Program-made: the position numbers and the translations under genes
Assembly (NCBI RefSeq): GCF_016025255.1
Contig: NZ_CP065592.1
Location: 2,188,122-2,252,121, forward strand
Source: Sphingosinicella flava
Lineage (GTDB): Bacteria > Pseudomonadota > Alphaproteobacteria > Sphingomonadales > Sphingomonadaceae
Direction of reading: 5' to 3'
DNA: 64,000 bases
The notes under the pieces: generated by a model
Told to the model about the DNA's origin: nothing
The model's database searches: none
What the model saw: the letters and a program-made list of their open reading frames with translations, nothing else
Shown here: positions 54,577 to 62,592 of the stretch, one piece after another
How positions within the stretch are numbered: the stretch's first letter is position 1
How the letters are laid out: the number at the start of each line of letters is the position of its first letter

Positions 54577-55329
54577 TTAAAGGAGAAGGGTTCGAAGCCG
54601 GTGGGGATTAAGCCCGGTCTGCTTTCGCAACGTGCGCGTCATATGGCTCTGGTCGGCAAAGCCCGCCGCGGACGCCGCATCGGCGAGGGGGTTGCCGGCC
54701 AAGACGTTGCTCAAAACCCGTGCCGCCATGCAACGCTGACGATAGAGGCTCGGCGCAATGCCGAAAGCACGCTGGAAAGACCGAGAGAAGTGCACGCGGT
54801 GAACGCCCGCTTGCGCCGCCATATCGGAAATGTCGGCTTCCGCAGGATCATCGGCGATCCTCTCGCGCGCCCGGTGCAACCATCCAGGCCCCAATCTTCC
54901 GACGTAATCGCTGTCCTGCTCATGGGCCAGAATGTCCCAGAAGAAGTCTTCGCAGGTTCCTCCATTTCGCAAGGCGGTGCCGATCAGATTCATCAGAGGC
55001 ACGGATAATCCCCGCCACCGGCAGGGTTCAGTCCAATCGAACGGGCCGTGTTCCGCGCCATCGGCGAAATCGAAAGCGAGCATCAGCGCGCCATTCTTGC
55101 CGAAGGCTGCGGTATGGCGAATACCCGCAGGCTTGATGCCGCTCGCCGGAACGGACACGTCCGCTTCGCGCCGACCTACGATCTCCAAAGCATCGCCGAG
55201 GAGCAGGAAGGAAATCTGCGCTTGGCGGTGCTCATGCTCGGCATGGCGCACATTCGCGCCATAATGGACGAGACGCGCGGTGAAGGCTGCCGTCTTGCAC
55301 AACAAGCGAGCCCGCCCCTCTGCTCGCAT
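54577..55329 (-). CDS. AraC family transcription regulator
   Basis: 250 residues. The N-terminal half is a cupin-like sensing region (with HEHRQAQISFLL); the C-terminal half is a double HTH of the AraC type: ADISDMAAQAGVHRVHFSRSFQRAFG and LADAASAAGFADQSHMTRTLRKQTGLNPHRLR. The ATG overlaps the phaC stop by one base (TGATG), so it should be co-translated with the synthase. The longer frame upstream lies within phaC and is a shadow. Confidence 0.9.
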   Translation of the reverse strand: MRAEGRARLLCKTAAFTARLVHYGANVRHAEHEHRQAQISFLLLGDALEIVGRREADVSVPASGIKPAGIRHTAAFGKNGALMLAFDFADGAEHGPFDWTEPCRWRGLSVPLMNLIGTALRNGGTCEDFFWDILAHEQDSDYVGRLGPGWLHRARERIADDPAEADISDMAAQAGVHRVHFSRSFQRAFGIAPSLYRQRCMAARVLSNVLAGNPLADAASAAGFADQSHMTRTLRKQTGLNPHRLRTLLL

Positions 55330-57101
55330 CAGGGCGTTCGCACGTAGGTGCCAGGCGCGTCTTCCAACGCCTTCAGCTTGCCCTTGCCGGGAATGCGCGC
55401 CTTGGCGGCGGGAATTTTCTTTCCCGACCGCGTGCCGATCCAGGCCAGCCAATCGGGCCACCAGCTGCCCTTCGTCTTGGCTGCGCCCGCGATGAAATCG
55501 TCCAGCGTCTCCACCGCATCGTCGTTCGTCCAATATTGATATTTCTGCGCCTCGGGCGGGTTCACGACCCCCGCGATATGGCCGGACCCGGCGAGGACGA
55601 AGCGGAGCGGGCCGTTGAAATGATGCGTGATCTTCCACACGCTCTTCGCCGGAGCGATGTGGTCCTCGCGGCCCGCCTGGATGTAGGTGGGCGTTTTTAC
55701 CCGAGAAAGGTCGATCGGCACGCCCGCGACCTCCAGGGCGCCGGGCTGGACGAGCTTGTTGTCGCGATAGAGGTCGCGCAGATAGGCTTGGTGCCACTTG
55801 GCGGGCAGGTTGGTCGTATCGCCGTTCCAGTGGAGCAGGTCGAAGGGCGGATAATCCTCGCCCTTCAGGTAATTGGCGGTGACGTAGTTCCACACGAGAT
55901 CGCGCCCGCGCAGCATGTTGAAGGTGGCGGCCATGTAGCGGCCGTCCATCACGCCTTTTTCCGCCGATAGAGCCTCGATCATCCCCAGCTGCTCGTCGGT
56001 GACGAAAAGGGAGAGATCGCCAGCATCCGAAAAATCGACCTGGGCGGTGAAGAAGGTGGCGCTGGCGACCTTGTCCGCCTCACCCGTCGCCTCGAGATAG
56101 GCGAGCGTCGCGGCGAGCGTCGTGCCCGCGACGCAATAGCCGATCGTATGGGCGGCGGGAACGCCGAGCAGGTCGCGCACCGTGTCGATAGCATCGACCT
56201 GACCCTGCAGAACGTAATCGTCCATCGTGACCCCGGCGAGGCTCTCGTCCGCCGACTTCCACGACACGACGAAGACGGTGAGGCCCTGTTCGACCGCCCA
56301 GCGAATGAAGCTCTTCTGCGGGTTAAGGTCCAGGATGTAGAAACGGTTGATCCAGGGCGGGAAGATGACGAGCGGCGTTTCGAACACCTGCTCGGTCGAC
56401 GGGCTATATTGGATGAGTTCGTAGAGCGGCGTGCGCTTCACGACCTTGCCGGGCGTTACCGCGATGTTGCGGCCGAGCTCGAAGGCATCCTCCGCCGTAT
56501 GGGTGAGCTGTCCCTTCTCGATATCGCGGAGCATATGGGTAAGGCCGGTGAGCAGGCTTTCGCCCTTCGTCTCGACCGCGCGCTCCAGCACTTCGGGGTT
56601 GGTCAAAGGGAAGTTGGACGGGCTCATCGCATCGAGAAAGGCCTGAGTGGCGAAACGAAGCTGCTCCTTCTGCTTTGGATCCAGGCCTTCCGCGGCGTCC
56701 ACGCTGCCGAGCATGCGGTCGCAGATGAGGAGGTAGCTTTGACGGAGCAGGTCGAAGAGCGGGTGCGCTTTCCATTGCGCCGCCGAAAAGCGCCGGTCGC
56801 GATCGGCCCGCGCCTCGATCGCCTTCCTTTCATCCGCCGAACCGGACAGCATCTTTTCCCAAATGGACAGACCTTGCGTCCACAACTCGGCCTGTGCCTT
56901 GGCGAGCTTTCCGGGGTCGGTCAGGTCACCGGCATTGGGCCAAAGCGCGTGCAGCGCGGGGAATGTCCCGACATGCTCCTGCATCTGATCGACCTGCCGC
57001 GCGGCGAAGCCGAGCATCATCTCCTGCGCCTGGGCCATCAGCTGCGTCCATTGCTGGACGCCTTCAAGACCGATCGAAGGGCTATCCTTGTCCTGCGTCA
57101 T
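55329..57101 (-). CDS. phaC: Class I poly(3-hydroxyalkanoate) synthase
   Basis: It polymerises hydroxyacyl-CoA on the granule surface. The 590 residues match class I. The lipase-like box is GYCVAG with the catalytic Cys; the Asp is in AGREDHIAP and the His in GSGHIAGV. The N-terminal regulatory domain (about 1-100) is present. ATG 57101 follows GGAGAGAG. A class I enzyme acts without a PhaE or PhaR subunit. It is followed by the AraC gene in the same transcript. Confidence 0.97.
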   Translation of the reverse strand: MTQDKDSPSIGLEGVQQWTQLMAQAQEMMLGFAARQVDQMQEHVGTFPALHALWPNAGDLTDPGKLAKAQAELWTQGLSIWEKMLSGSADERKAIEARADRDRRFSAAQWKAHPLFDLLRQSYLLICDRMLGSVDAAEGLDPKQKEQLRFATQAFLDAMSPSNFPLTNPEVLERAVETKGESLLTGLTHMLRDIEKGQLTHTAEDAFELGRNIAVTPGKVVKRTPLYELIQYSPSTEQVFETPLVIFPPWINRFYILDLNPQKSFIRWAVEQGLTVFVVSWKSADESLAGVTMDDYVLQGQVDAIDTVRDLLGVPAAHTIGYCVAGTTLAATLAYLEATGEADKVASATFFTAQVDFSDAGDLSLFVTDEQLGMIEALSAEKGVMDGRYMAATFNMLRGRDLVWNYVTANYLKGEDYPPFDLLHWNGDTTNLPAKWHQAYLRDLYRDNKLVQPGALEVAGVPIDLSRVKTPTYIQAGREDHIAPAKSVWKITHHFNGPLRFVLAGSGHIAGVVNPPEAQKYQYWTNDDAVETLDDFIAGAAKTKGSWWPDWLAWIGTRSGKKIPAAKARIPGKGKLKALEDAPGTYVRTP

Positions 57102-57187
57102 CTTCGCTCTCTCCGGCACCGGATGTTAGCGGAGGCAAGTCCCGGATGCCAGAGAGGGAGTCAGGCGCTGAAGATGCGGATCGCGCC

Positions 57188-59650
57188 TTAACGCCGCGTC
57201 ACCCGGATTTCCGCGGCGCGCTGTTGATCGGGAAGGGTGAAGCGGATCGTCTTCGCCGCGGCATCGCGGTCATGCCGCAGGGTCTTGCCGCGTGCGCTCA
57301 CCTGTCCGTCGCCGTCCCAGCCATGCACCGTGACCGCAATGTCCTTCCACCACGGCGCATAATCGCCCTGGCGCTTGTCGAACGCGATGCGCAGGCCGTC
57401 GCCGGTGAGGGTGCAGCGCACGGTCTGGCGGAGATATTGGCCCTTGAGATGCCCCAGCGTCCGGCCATCGTCGAGATAGAGTTCACCCCGGCAGTCCGCC
57501 CCCGGATAGATGTCGAGCGACAAGGGGCCTTGCGGCGTTTCGGACGTGCTTTGCACCAGCGGCTGGCGCGGCAGGATCGTCCCGGCGCGGACGAAGACCG
57601 GAAGCCGGTCGAGACGCGGCGTTTCCTTCGCGATCGTGAAGCGGGTTTCGCCCTTGGGCGCCTCATCCTTTGCGGGCAGGCCCGACCAATAATCATACCA
57701 CCCCCCGGCCGGCAGGCAGACGTCATAGGTTTGCAGCGATTCCGGCTTGCCCGATGGCGCCACGAGCAGATCCTTGCCGACGGTGAAAGTCATCGACTGG
57801 TCGCACCCGGCGCTCTGCATGGCCGGATAATCGTAGAAAACCGGCCGCATGATCGGATCGCCGGTCCGCGAATTGAGCTCGGCGAGCCCGTAGAAATAGG
57901 GCATCAGGCGATAGCGTTCCTCCACCGCCCTGCGGCGCAGGGCGAGATGGTCCGGCCCGTCGACCCAGGGCTCGGTCCGCGGCGCGTTGTTCGCGGCGTG
58001 AACCCGGAAAACCGGGGTAAAGGCGCCGATCTGCATCCAGCGCGTCAGGAGATCCGGACTCGGCCCGCCGGTAAAGCCGCCAATGTCGGCCCCGCTATAG
58101 GAAAAGCCGGATAGGCCGAGGTTCAGAAGCTGCTGCACCGACAGTTTCAAATGGTCCCAGGTGGAACTGTTGTCCCCGGTCCAGGTCACGCCGTAACGCT
58201 GCCCGCCCGCATAGGTGGCGCGGGTCATGACGAAGGGCCGCTCGTCCGGGCGCAGCCGTTGCAGGCCTTCGAACGTCGCACGGGCATTTTCCATGCCGTA
58301 AATATTGTGCGTTTCGGCATGGGAGGCGTCGCGGGCGGCGAAATCGTCCGTGGCGATACGATGCACAATATCGAGCGGCATCGTCTTGGTCGGGGTTTGG
58401 AAGATCGCCGGTTCGTTCATGTCGTTCCAGAAGCCCGCAATGCCGGCATCGGCGAAATCCTTGTAGAGATCGCCCCACCAACGCCGCGTGTCGGCACGGG
58501 TGAAATCCGGGAAGACGGACGGGCCGGGCCACACCGGCGCGATGTAGCGGGAACCGTCGGGATTGCGCAGAAAATGGCCGCCGGCATCGCCGCTGTCATA
58601 AGGCGCGTAACCCTGATCGGGCGCGTTCGCGATGTGAAGATCAGTGATCGCCACGAGCTGGACGCCGTCCTTCTTCAAGTCGCGGGCGAGGCCGGCAATG
58701 TCCGGGAAGGTCGTCTTGTTGGTGGTAAAGGGCCGGTTGCGGTCCTGATAGTCGATATCGAGCCACAGGACGTCGGTGGGCACCCGTTCCTGCCGCAGCC
58801 GTCCGGCAACCTCGCGCACCTCCGCGTCGCTCATGTAGCTGTAGCGCGATTGCTGGAAGCCGAGGCCCCATTGCGGGACGAGCGGCGCCTTGCCGGTCAG
58901 ATCGGTATAGCGGCGCGTCACGTCCGCGGTGGAAGGGCCCGCGATGAGATAATAATCGATCGGGCCATTCTCGCTCCCGAAGGCCAGCGTCCGATCCTCG
59001 CGATGCCCGAAATCGAACCAGCTCCGCCAGCTATTGTCGAGGAAGAGGCCATAGCTGCCGCCCGCGCCGCCGGTCGCGATGAAGAAGGGGATCGCCTTGT
59101 AGGTAGGATCCGTGGCGGACCCATAACCCCAGGCGTCCGTGTTCCAGAGCACGTAGCTTGCCCCGCGCCGGTCGAAGGGCCCGGTCTTGTCGCCGAGACC
59201 GTAATAACGTTCCCTCACCGGCATCGCCTTGCGGAGCGTGAATGCCGCGCCTTCGGTGCGAAGGGGTGTGGCGGCATCTTCTGAAATGATCTTTCCATCC
59301 AGGTCCGATACCGTCACCCGCAATGTCGCGGGATCGATGCTGACCCGCAGCGATTGCGTGGCGAAGCCATTGGCGGACGGAGCGACCGCCACGCTCCGGT
59401 TCCGGACATCCTTGGCCACCGCCCAGCTCGCATCCTCCGGAAACGTGCCGTCCGGGGCGATGCGGATCCGCAGGATCGCATCCGTGATCGCCGTCACCCT
59501 GACGACGGCCGCGCCCAGCCTGGCCTCCACGCCGTCACGCCGGAAGGAGAGGGAGTGTTCGGCGGAAGGCGGGGATGCGGAGGCCGGAGCGCCTAAGAAA
59601 GCACTGGACGACAACAGGGCCAGAACAAGCCCGACATTTGCTAACCGCAC
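57188..59650 (-). CDS. Exported GH31 family alpha-glucosidase/xylosidase
   Basis: 820 residues with a signal peptide (about 1-25, ending APASA). The GH31 catalytic barrel has the nucleophile Asp in FWNDMNEPAIF and the acid/base Asp in WTGDNSSTW, plus the SGADIGGF segment. A DUF5110-type C-terminal domain follows. The substrate may be alpha-glucosides or xylosides. The start is GTG at 59650, with GGAGGGGG nine bases before it. An inverted repeat (GCGGTCTC/GAGACCGC, 59696-59737) lies upstream. Confidence 0.93.
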   Translation of the reverse strand: MRLANVGLVLALLSSSAFLGAPASASPPSAEHSLSFRRDGVEARLGAAVVRVTAITDAILRIRIAPDGTFPEDASWAVAKDVRNRSVAVAPSANGFATQSLRVSIDPATLRVTVSDLDGKIISEDAATPLRTEGAAFTLRKAMPVRERYYGLGDKTGPFDRRGASYVLWNTDAWGYGSATDPTYKAIPFFIATGGAGGSYGLFLDNSWRSWFDFGHREDRTLAFGSENGPIDYYLIAGPSTADVTRRYTDLTGKAPLVPQWGLGFQQSRYSYMSDAEVREVAGRLRQERVPTDVLWLDIDYQDRNRPFTTNKTTFPDIAGLARDLKKDGVQLVAITDLHIANAPDQGYAPYDSGDAGGHFLRNPDGSRYIAPVWPGPSVFPDFTRADTRRWWGDLYKDFADAGIAGFWNDMNEPAIFQTPTKTMPLDIVHRIATDDFAARDASHAETHNIYGMENARATFEGLQRLRPDERPFVMTRATYAGGQRYGVTWTGDNSSTWDHLKLSVQQLLNLGLSGFSYSGADIGGFTGGPSPDLLTRWMQIGAFTPVFRVHAANNAPRTEPWVDGPDHLALRRRAVEERYRLMPYFYGLAELNSRTGDPIMRPVFYDYPAMQSAGCDQSMTFTVGKDLLVAPSGKPESLQTYDVCLPAGGWYDYWSGLPAKDEAPKGETRFTIAKETPRLDRLPVFVRAGTILPRQPLVQSTSETPQGPLSLDIYPGADCRGELYLDDGRTLGHLKGQYLRQTVRCTLTGDGLRIAFDKRQGDYAPWWKDIAVTVHGWDGDGQVSARGKTLRHDRDAAAKTIRFTLPDQQRAAEIRVTRR

Positions 59651-59774
59651 GAAATACCCCCTCCAAAATCAAACGTGCAGTTTCGTAGGGGCTTCGCGGT
59701 CTCGATATCAAGCGGAAACAGGATGCGTGGAGACCGCCCAATCCGTTCCGTAATCGCGCTTGAGCCTGGAAACG

Positions 59775-59812
59775 ATGGTGACCCCTACGGGAATCGAACC
59801 CGTGTTTCAGCC
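59775..59812 (-). pseudogene. 3' fragment of tRNA-Glu; distal attachment site of the island
   Basis: These 38 bases are identical to 62406-62443, the 3' part of the intact tRNA-Glu(TTC): the 3' side of the anticodon stem, variable loop, T-arm, acceptor strand and CCA. The rest of the tRNA is absent; sequence after 59812 is unrelated. This is the usual mark left when an element inserts into the 3' end of a tRNA gene. Confidence 0.92.
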
Positions 59813-59927
59813 TGGAACTCAAAAATCCTTTGTTTTCAATAGCAGTTGCCCCTTTGAGGCGCAAAACCTGATCATTGCTTATCAATGGCTTACGGGCGAG
59901 GGGGCAACAAAGCGTTGTTTCTCTGGT

Positions 59928-61187
59928 CTAGATCAGAGGCGGCGTGTTGTCCTCGAAGGCGCGAAAGATCGATTGCAGTAACAAATTCATCTCAGGAAAA
60001 GACCTGCGTAGAGTACTTGGGCTACTGCCAGCCTCTAGGGATGCCAAAAATGCAGAGCAGATAGCGTCCTTATCGTCGACCACTCCCTGGTAACGCTCTA
60101 CGTTGTCCTTCCATTGGCTCCAGCGAATCGGCCGTAAAGTTCCTTCGGGTGTGATAAGTGACGAGCGACCTAGAAAGAGCTCAATTGGAGCCGCCGAGCC
60201 ATTCACGTCCATGCGAAGGCGTCCGCTAGGGCCCAGTGTTGGATAGCTTCGCGCCAACTTCGTGTTTGGTAACATCATTAGGCGAACATTTCGGGGAAAA
60301 CGAATACGGCTGAGACTCTGAATCGCTTCAGCGCCAGCCGCATCATTGTCAAACAGGGCCAAAAGACGGTTCTGTATTCGGGCGCCTGAGAGTATCTTTA
60401 CCATGCGCGCGAGAACCGATGCGCCGCCTTCAATCCGAAATTCCTCGAAATCGATGAACTGATATGCGTCGGCGTACTCAGGATAGAAGGCCTTAAGCGC
60501 AGCTGTGATTATCCTTGTGTCTGATTTACCCTCGGTAAGAACGATGATCTTGCCTTCGGGGAAATCGGCGAACTCCGCCGCTCCTTCTTCCGCGATCTGG
60601 TGCGGTGTTCGAGGATCATCGTCATCATCGTAGAGGAAGCTACAATCCATCCACACTTGGGACGAAGGAAAGGCATCGGATAGAAGGGCTAGTTGAACGA
60701 GAACATCGTTGGGCGCCCCGAGCAAGCTCATGATGTGCCAAGGCTGGTGGCGGCCAGTAATCACCTTGTCTGGTGAAGCCTTCTCCTGTCTACGAACTAG
60801 TTCCAGCCAATCTGACAGAGAAGTAGATGCCATCAGCGCAAGATCAGCGCTAATTTGGCTATCCTCACCTCGTGCAAACTTCTGATATGTTTCAACTTGG
60901 TGGAGCCGTGAAACCTCCCAGGAATGTGCACAAAATTCAGGTGTGTAGCCTTGGATCATTAGCCGTTTTCGGACGACCTCTGCAGGGGCTAGAAAGTAGC
61001 GATACGTTTCTGGAGGCTCGATGTAGTATTGATCCGAGACGTCTCGAACCACCTTATGTGTAGAATTTCGAGGGCGTCGAAAGAAGTCCGCCTCGTAGAA
61101 CACGTGATCCGTACAATTCTGCCAGCCCATGTAATTGGCGTCCGGCACCGCCGTTCGGCCAACATATATCTCAATTTCGGTCCCCAT
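59928..61187 (-). CDS. HEPN/Toprim-associated domain protein
   Basis: 419 residues. The N-terminal half (about 1-200) starts GTEIEIYVGRTAV and matches the domain found fused to Toprim or HEPN parts in defence genes. The C-terminal half has a Toprim core: E219 in VLTEGKSDTRII and D280-x-D282 in LLALFDNDAAGAEA, the metal-binding acids of OLD nucleases, primases and topoisomerases. It probably cuts or nicks nucleic acid. It follows the AbiF-type gene by 56 bases and may be co-transcribed. No ribosome binding site is obvious. Confidence 0.8.
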   Translation of the reverse strand: MGTEIEIYVGRTAVPDANYMGWQNCTDHVFYEADFFRRPRNSTHKVVRDVSDQYYIEPPETYRYFLAPAEVVRKRLMIQGYTPEFCAHSWEVSRLHQVETYQKFARGEDSQISADLALMASTSLSDWLELVRRQEKASPDKVITGRHQPWHIMSLLGAPNDVLVQLALLSDAFPSSQVWMDCSFLYDDDDDPRTPHQIAEEGAAEFADFPEGKIIVLTEGKSDTRIITAALKAFYPEYADAYQFIDFEEFRIEGGASVLARMVKILSGARIQNRLLALFDNDAAGAEAIQSLSRIRFPRNVRLMMLPNTKLARSYPTLGPSGRLRMDVNGSAAPIELFLGRSSLITPEGTLRPIRWSQWKDNVERYQGVVDDKDAICSAFLASLEAGSSPSTLRRSFPEMNLLLQSIFRAFEDNTPPLI

Positions 61188-61243
61188 GCTGAATGATAGC
61201 TCGCTATTCTCATGGTGTCATTGATGAGAGGCTAAGAGGCAGT

Positions 61244-62161
61244 CTATTCTGAACGCCACAACGGCCGCGTTCTCCAATCCGCAGGAAAGCCCATAGCGAC
61301 TTGCCCTCCTGTAGGGTGACGTTCGACGAGCGCGGCGACATCAATTGCCCATGTTGATGCAGGGGCAACCGTGCGGATGACGTGTGCTATTAGGGTAAGT
61401 GCATTGTATAGCTTCGCCGGTGCCTGTGCGGCCGCAAGGTCTAGGGACTTGTTTAAATCGTCGGGCTTCTTTGCAAGTTTCGGAGGCTGCAAAAAGCCAC
61501 GATTCCACAGGCGGCCATGATGGGCGCAGATATTACGGATGTCAGTAACATGGCGAACCAAAGGTACCAACACAGTCTCCGGAAGTCCAAGCGGCTCGGA
61601 AATCCTATTGCGCAATGCGCGATCATTAAGGTTTGAATACCATCTGGAGAGTTGTCCGAACGACATCATCTCCGCAACCATCCACACGGCGGGTAGATTG
61701 GGAATATCATAGGTTGCGCGATAATGTTCGATGTAGGTCTCTGCTGAGGTCTTCACTGCGTTCGTAAGCTTACGAAGCCCCCGGCTAAATTCCTCCTGAT
61801 CTCGATATAGATCTTGGTTCAAATATCCGTGCGGGCCACTGGAATGAGCAAGTTGGTAAGCCCAGCTACCCCTAAGGGCCACTTCGACGTGCTCGGAACC
61901 CCGCATTACGAGGCGCCGGAGATCACGATCAAAGTCGTAGAGAGCCGTCACCTGCTCGAAATATGTGCCCGGTAAGAAGCGTGAACCGGTTGAACCCTTG
62001 GGGTGCTCGAAAGCGAGCCAATAGGCGCTAAGGCGGTAATAGCTTACGTGCGTGATCCAGTATGCTGCGCGAGCCTCATCTACGATGATCATTCCATGTG
62101 AACGCAGATGAGCGATCTGTTGATCTATCGAGAGTACGGGTTTGTTAAAGGTGCGCCCCAT
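61244..62161 (-). CDS. AbiF/AbiD-type abortive infection protein (Abi_2, HEPN)
   Basis: 305 residues of the Abi_2 family. The N-terminal part has SIDQQIAHLRSHGMII and SYYRLSAYWLAF; the middle has YDFDRDLRRLVMRGSEHVE; the motif R209-N-I-C-A-H214-H near residue 210 is the R-x4-H of HEPN ribonucleases, in the RNICAHHGRLWNR context typical of the family. It should be an RNA-cleaving toxin that stops growth on phage infection. No good Shine-Dalgarno sequence stands before the ATG. A structured non-coding stretch lies upstream. Confidence 0.9.
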   Translation of the reverse strand: MGRTFNKPVLSIDQQIAHLRSHGMIIVDEARAAYWITHVSYYRLSAYWLAFEHPKGSTGSRFLPGTYFEQVTALYDFDRDLRRLVMRGSEHVEVALRGSWAYQLAHSSGPHGYLNQDLYRDQEEFSRGLRKLTNAVKTSAETYIEHYRATYDIPNLPAVWMVAEMMSFGQLSRWYSNLNDRALRNRISEPLGLPETVLVPLVRHVTDIRNICAHHGRLWNRGFLQPPKLAKKPDDLNKSLDLAAAQAPAKLYNALTLIAHVIRTVAPASTWAIDVAALVERHPTGGQVAMGFPADWRTRPLWRSE

Positions 62162-62189
62162 TAGGCCATAGCCTAGGCGGAGACTTCCA

Positions 62190-62249
62190 AAAACAAAAGA
62201 CCCGCCAAGTGTGCATGTCCTTGCGAACAGAGGCCTGGCGGGTGCGATT
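62190..62249 (-). ncRNA. Candidate small structured RNA upstream of the AbiF-type gene
   Basis: On the minus strand, arms CACCCGCCA and TGGCGGGT (62243-62236 with 62207-62200) form a stem with a 28-base loop. CTTTTGTTTTT follows at once, like an intrinsic terminator. A promoter-like pair, TTGAAA (62284-62279), 17 bases, TATGTG (62261-62256), would start an RNA of about 60 bases. The promoter is weak by consensus. AbiF-type toxins are reported to have RNA partners, which makes this position suggestive. Confidence 0.4.
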
Positions 62250-62335
62250 GACCGTCACATAGGGCTAGAACGCCCCGTTTTCAACTGAAAGTTGAATTGC
62301 GTTGTCGCGGGAGGTTGCGCTTTACGATCCACAAA

Positions 62336-62361
62336 GGGGGCAAAAAATTTCGTTTGCCCCC
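62336..62361. other. Strong hairpin with 9-bp stem near the tRNA-proximal end of the island
   Basis: GGGGGCAAA pairs with TTTGCCCCC around eight AT-rich bases. Next to it lies GCTC-GAAA-GAGC (62362-62373), and at 62280-62296 TTCAAC/GTTGAA. The stretch 62162-62406 has no gene; these structures could belong to a longer RNA, to tRNA transcription end, or to recombinase binding. Confidence 0.55.
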
Positions 62362-62406
62362 GCTCGAAAGAGCAGGATAGGCGCAGAAAATCCAGCAAAA
62401 TCAATA

Positions 62407-62481
62407 TGGTGACCCCTACGGGAATCGAACCCGTGTTTCAGCCGTGAAAGGGCCGCGTCCTAACCGCTAGACGAAGGGGCC
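62407..62481 (-). tRNA. tRNA-Glu (anticodon TTC), CCA encoded
   Basis: A 75-base cloverleaf: acceptor stem GGCCCCT/AGGGGTC, D-arm, anticodon loop CTTTCAC in the stem CGGCC/GGCTG, T-arm ACGGGTTCGAATCCCGT, discriminator A and encoded CCA. It stays intact beside the island because the inserted end regenerated its 3' part. Confidence 0.97.
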
Positions 62482-62592
62482 ATCTGGAGCGCCGCATGGC
62501 GCGTCATTGGGCGGGGCTGCGATTAGGCGAGGCGGGCGTCAGGGTCAAGCGGGGGACGTGCATTTTCTTTGCGCCGCCAAACCATCACGCGA

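Larger units (their letters stand above)
59775..62443. mobile_element. Small genomic island in tRNA-Glu with two defence-type genes and no integrase
   Basis: The element lies between the 38-bp direct repeats at 59775-59812 and 62406-62443. It has visibly lower GC and different codon use from the rest of the window, and it separates GH31 from recJ. Its contents are the HEPN/Toprim-associated gene, the AbiF/AbiD-type gene and about 245 bases of structured non-coding DNA next to the tRNA. No integrase or recombinase gene is present, so it is either a remnant or depends on an enzyme supplied elsewhere. Confidence 0.85.

Noticed and set aside
54577-55893. AraC protein of 438 residues
   Set aside because: The first 188 residues would lie within phaC in another frame; the ATG at 55329 yields a normal AraC length and couples to the phaC stop.
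59775-59850. A second tRNA-Glu gene
   Set aside because: Only the 3' half is present; the D-arm, anticodon loop and 5' acceptor strand are missing.
59813-62405. Integrase or transposase inside the island
   Set aside because: Neither frame has a tyrosine or serine recombinase motif, and no other long frame with native-like features exists there.
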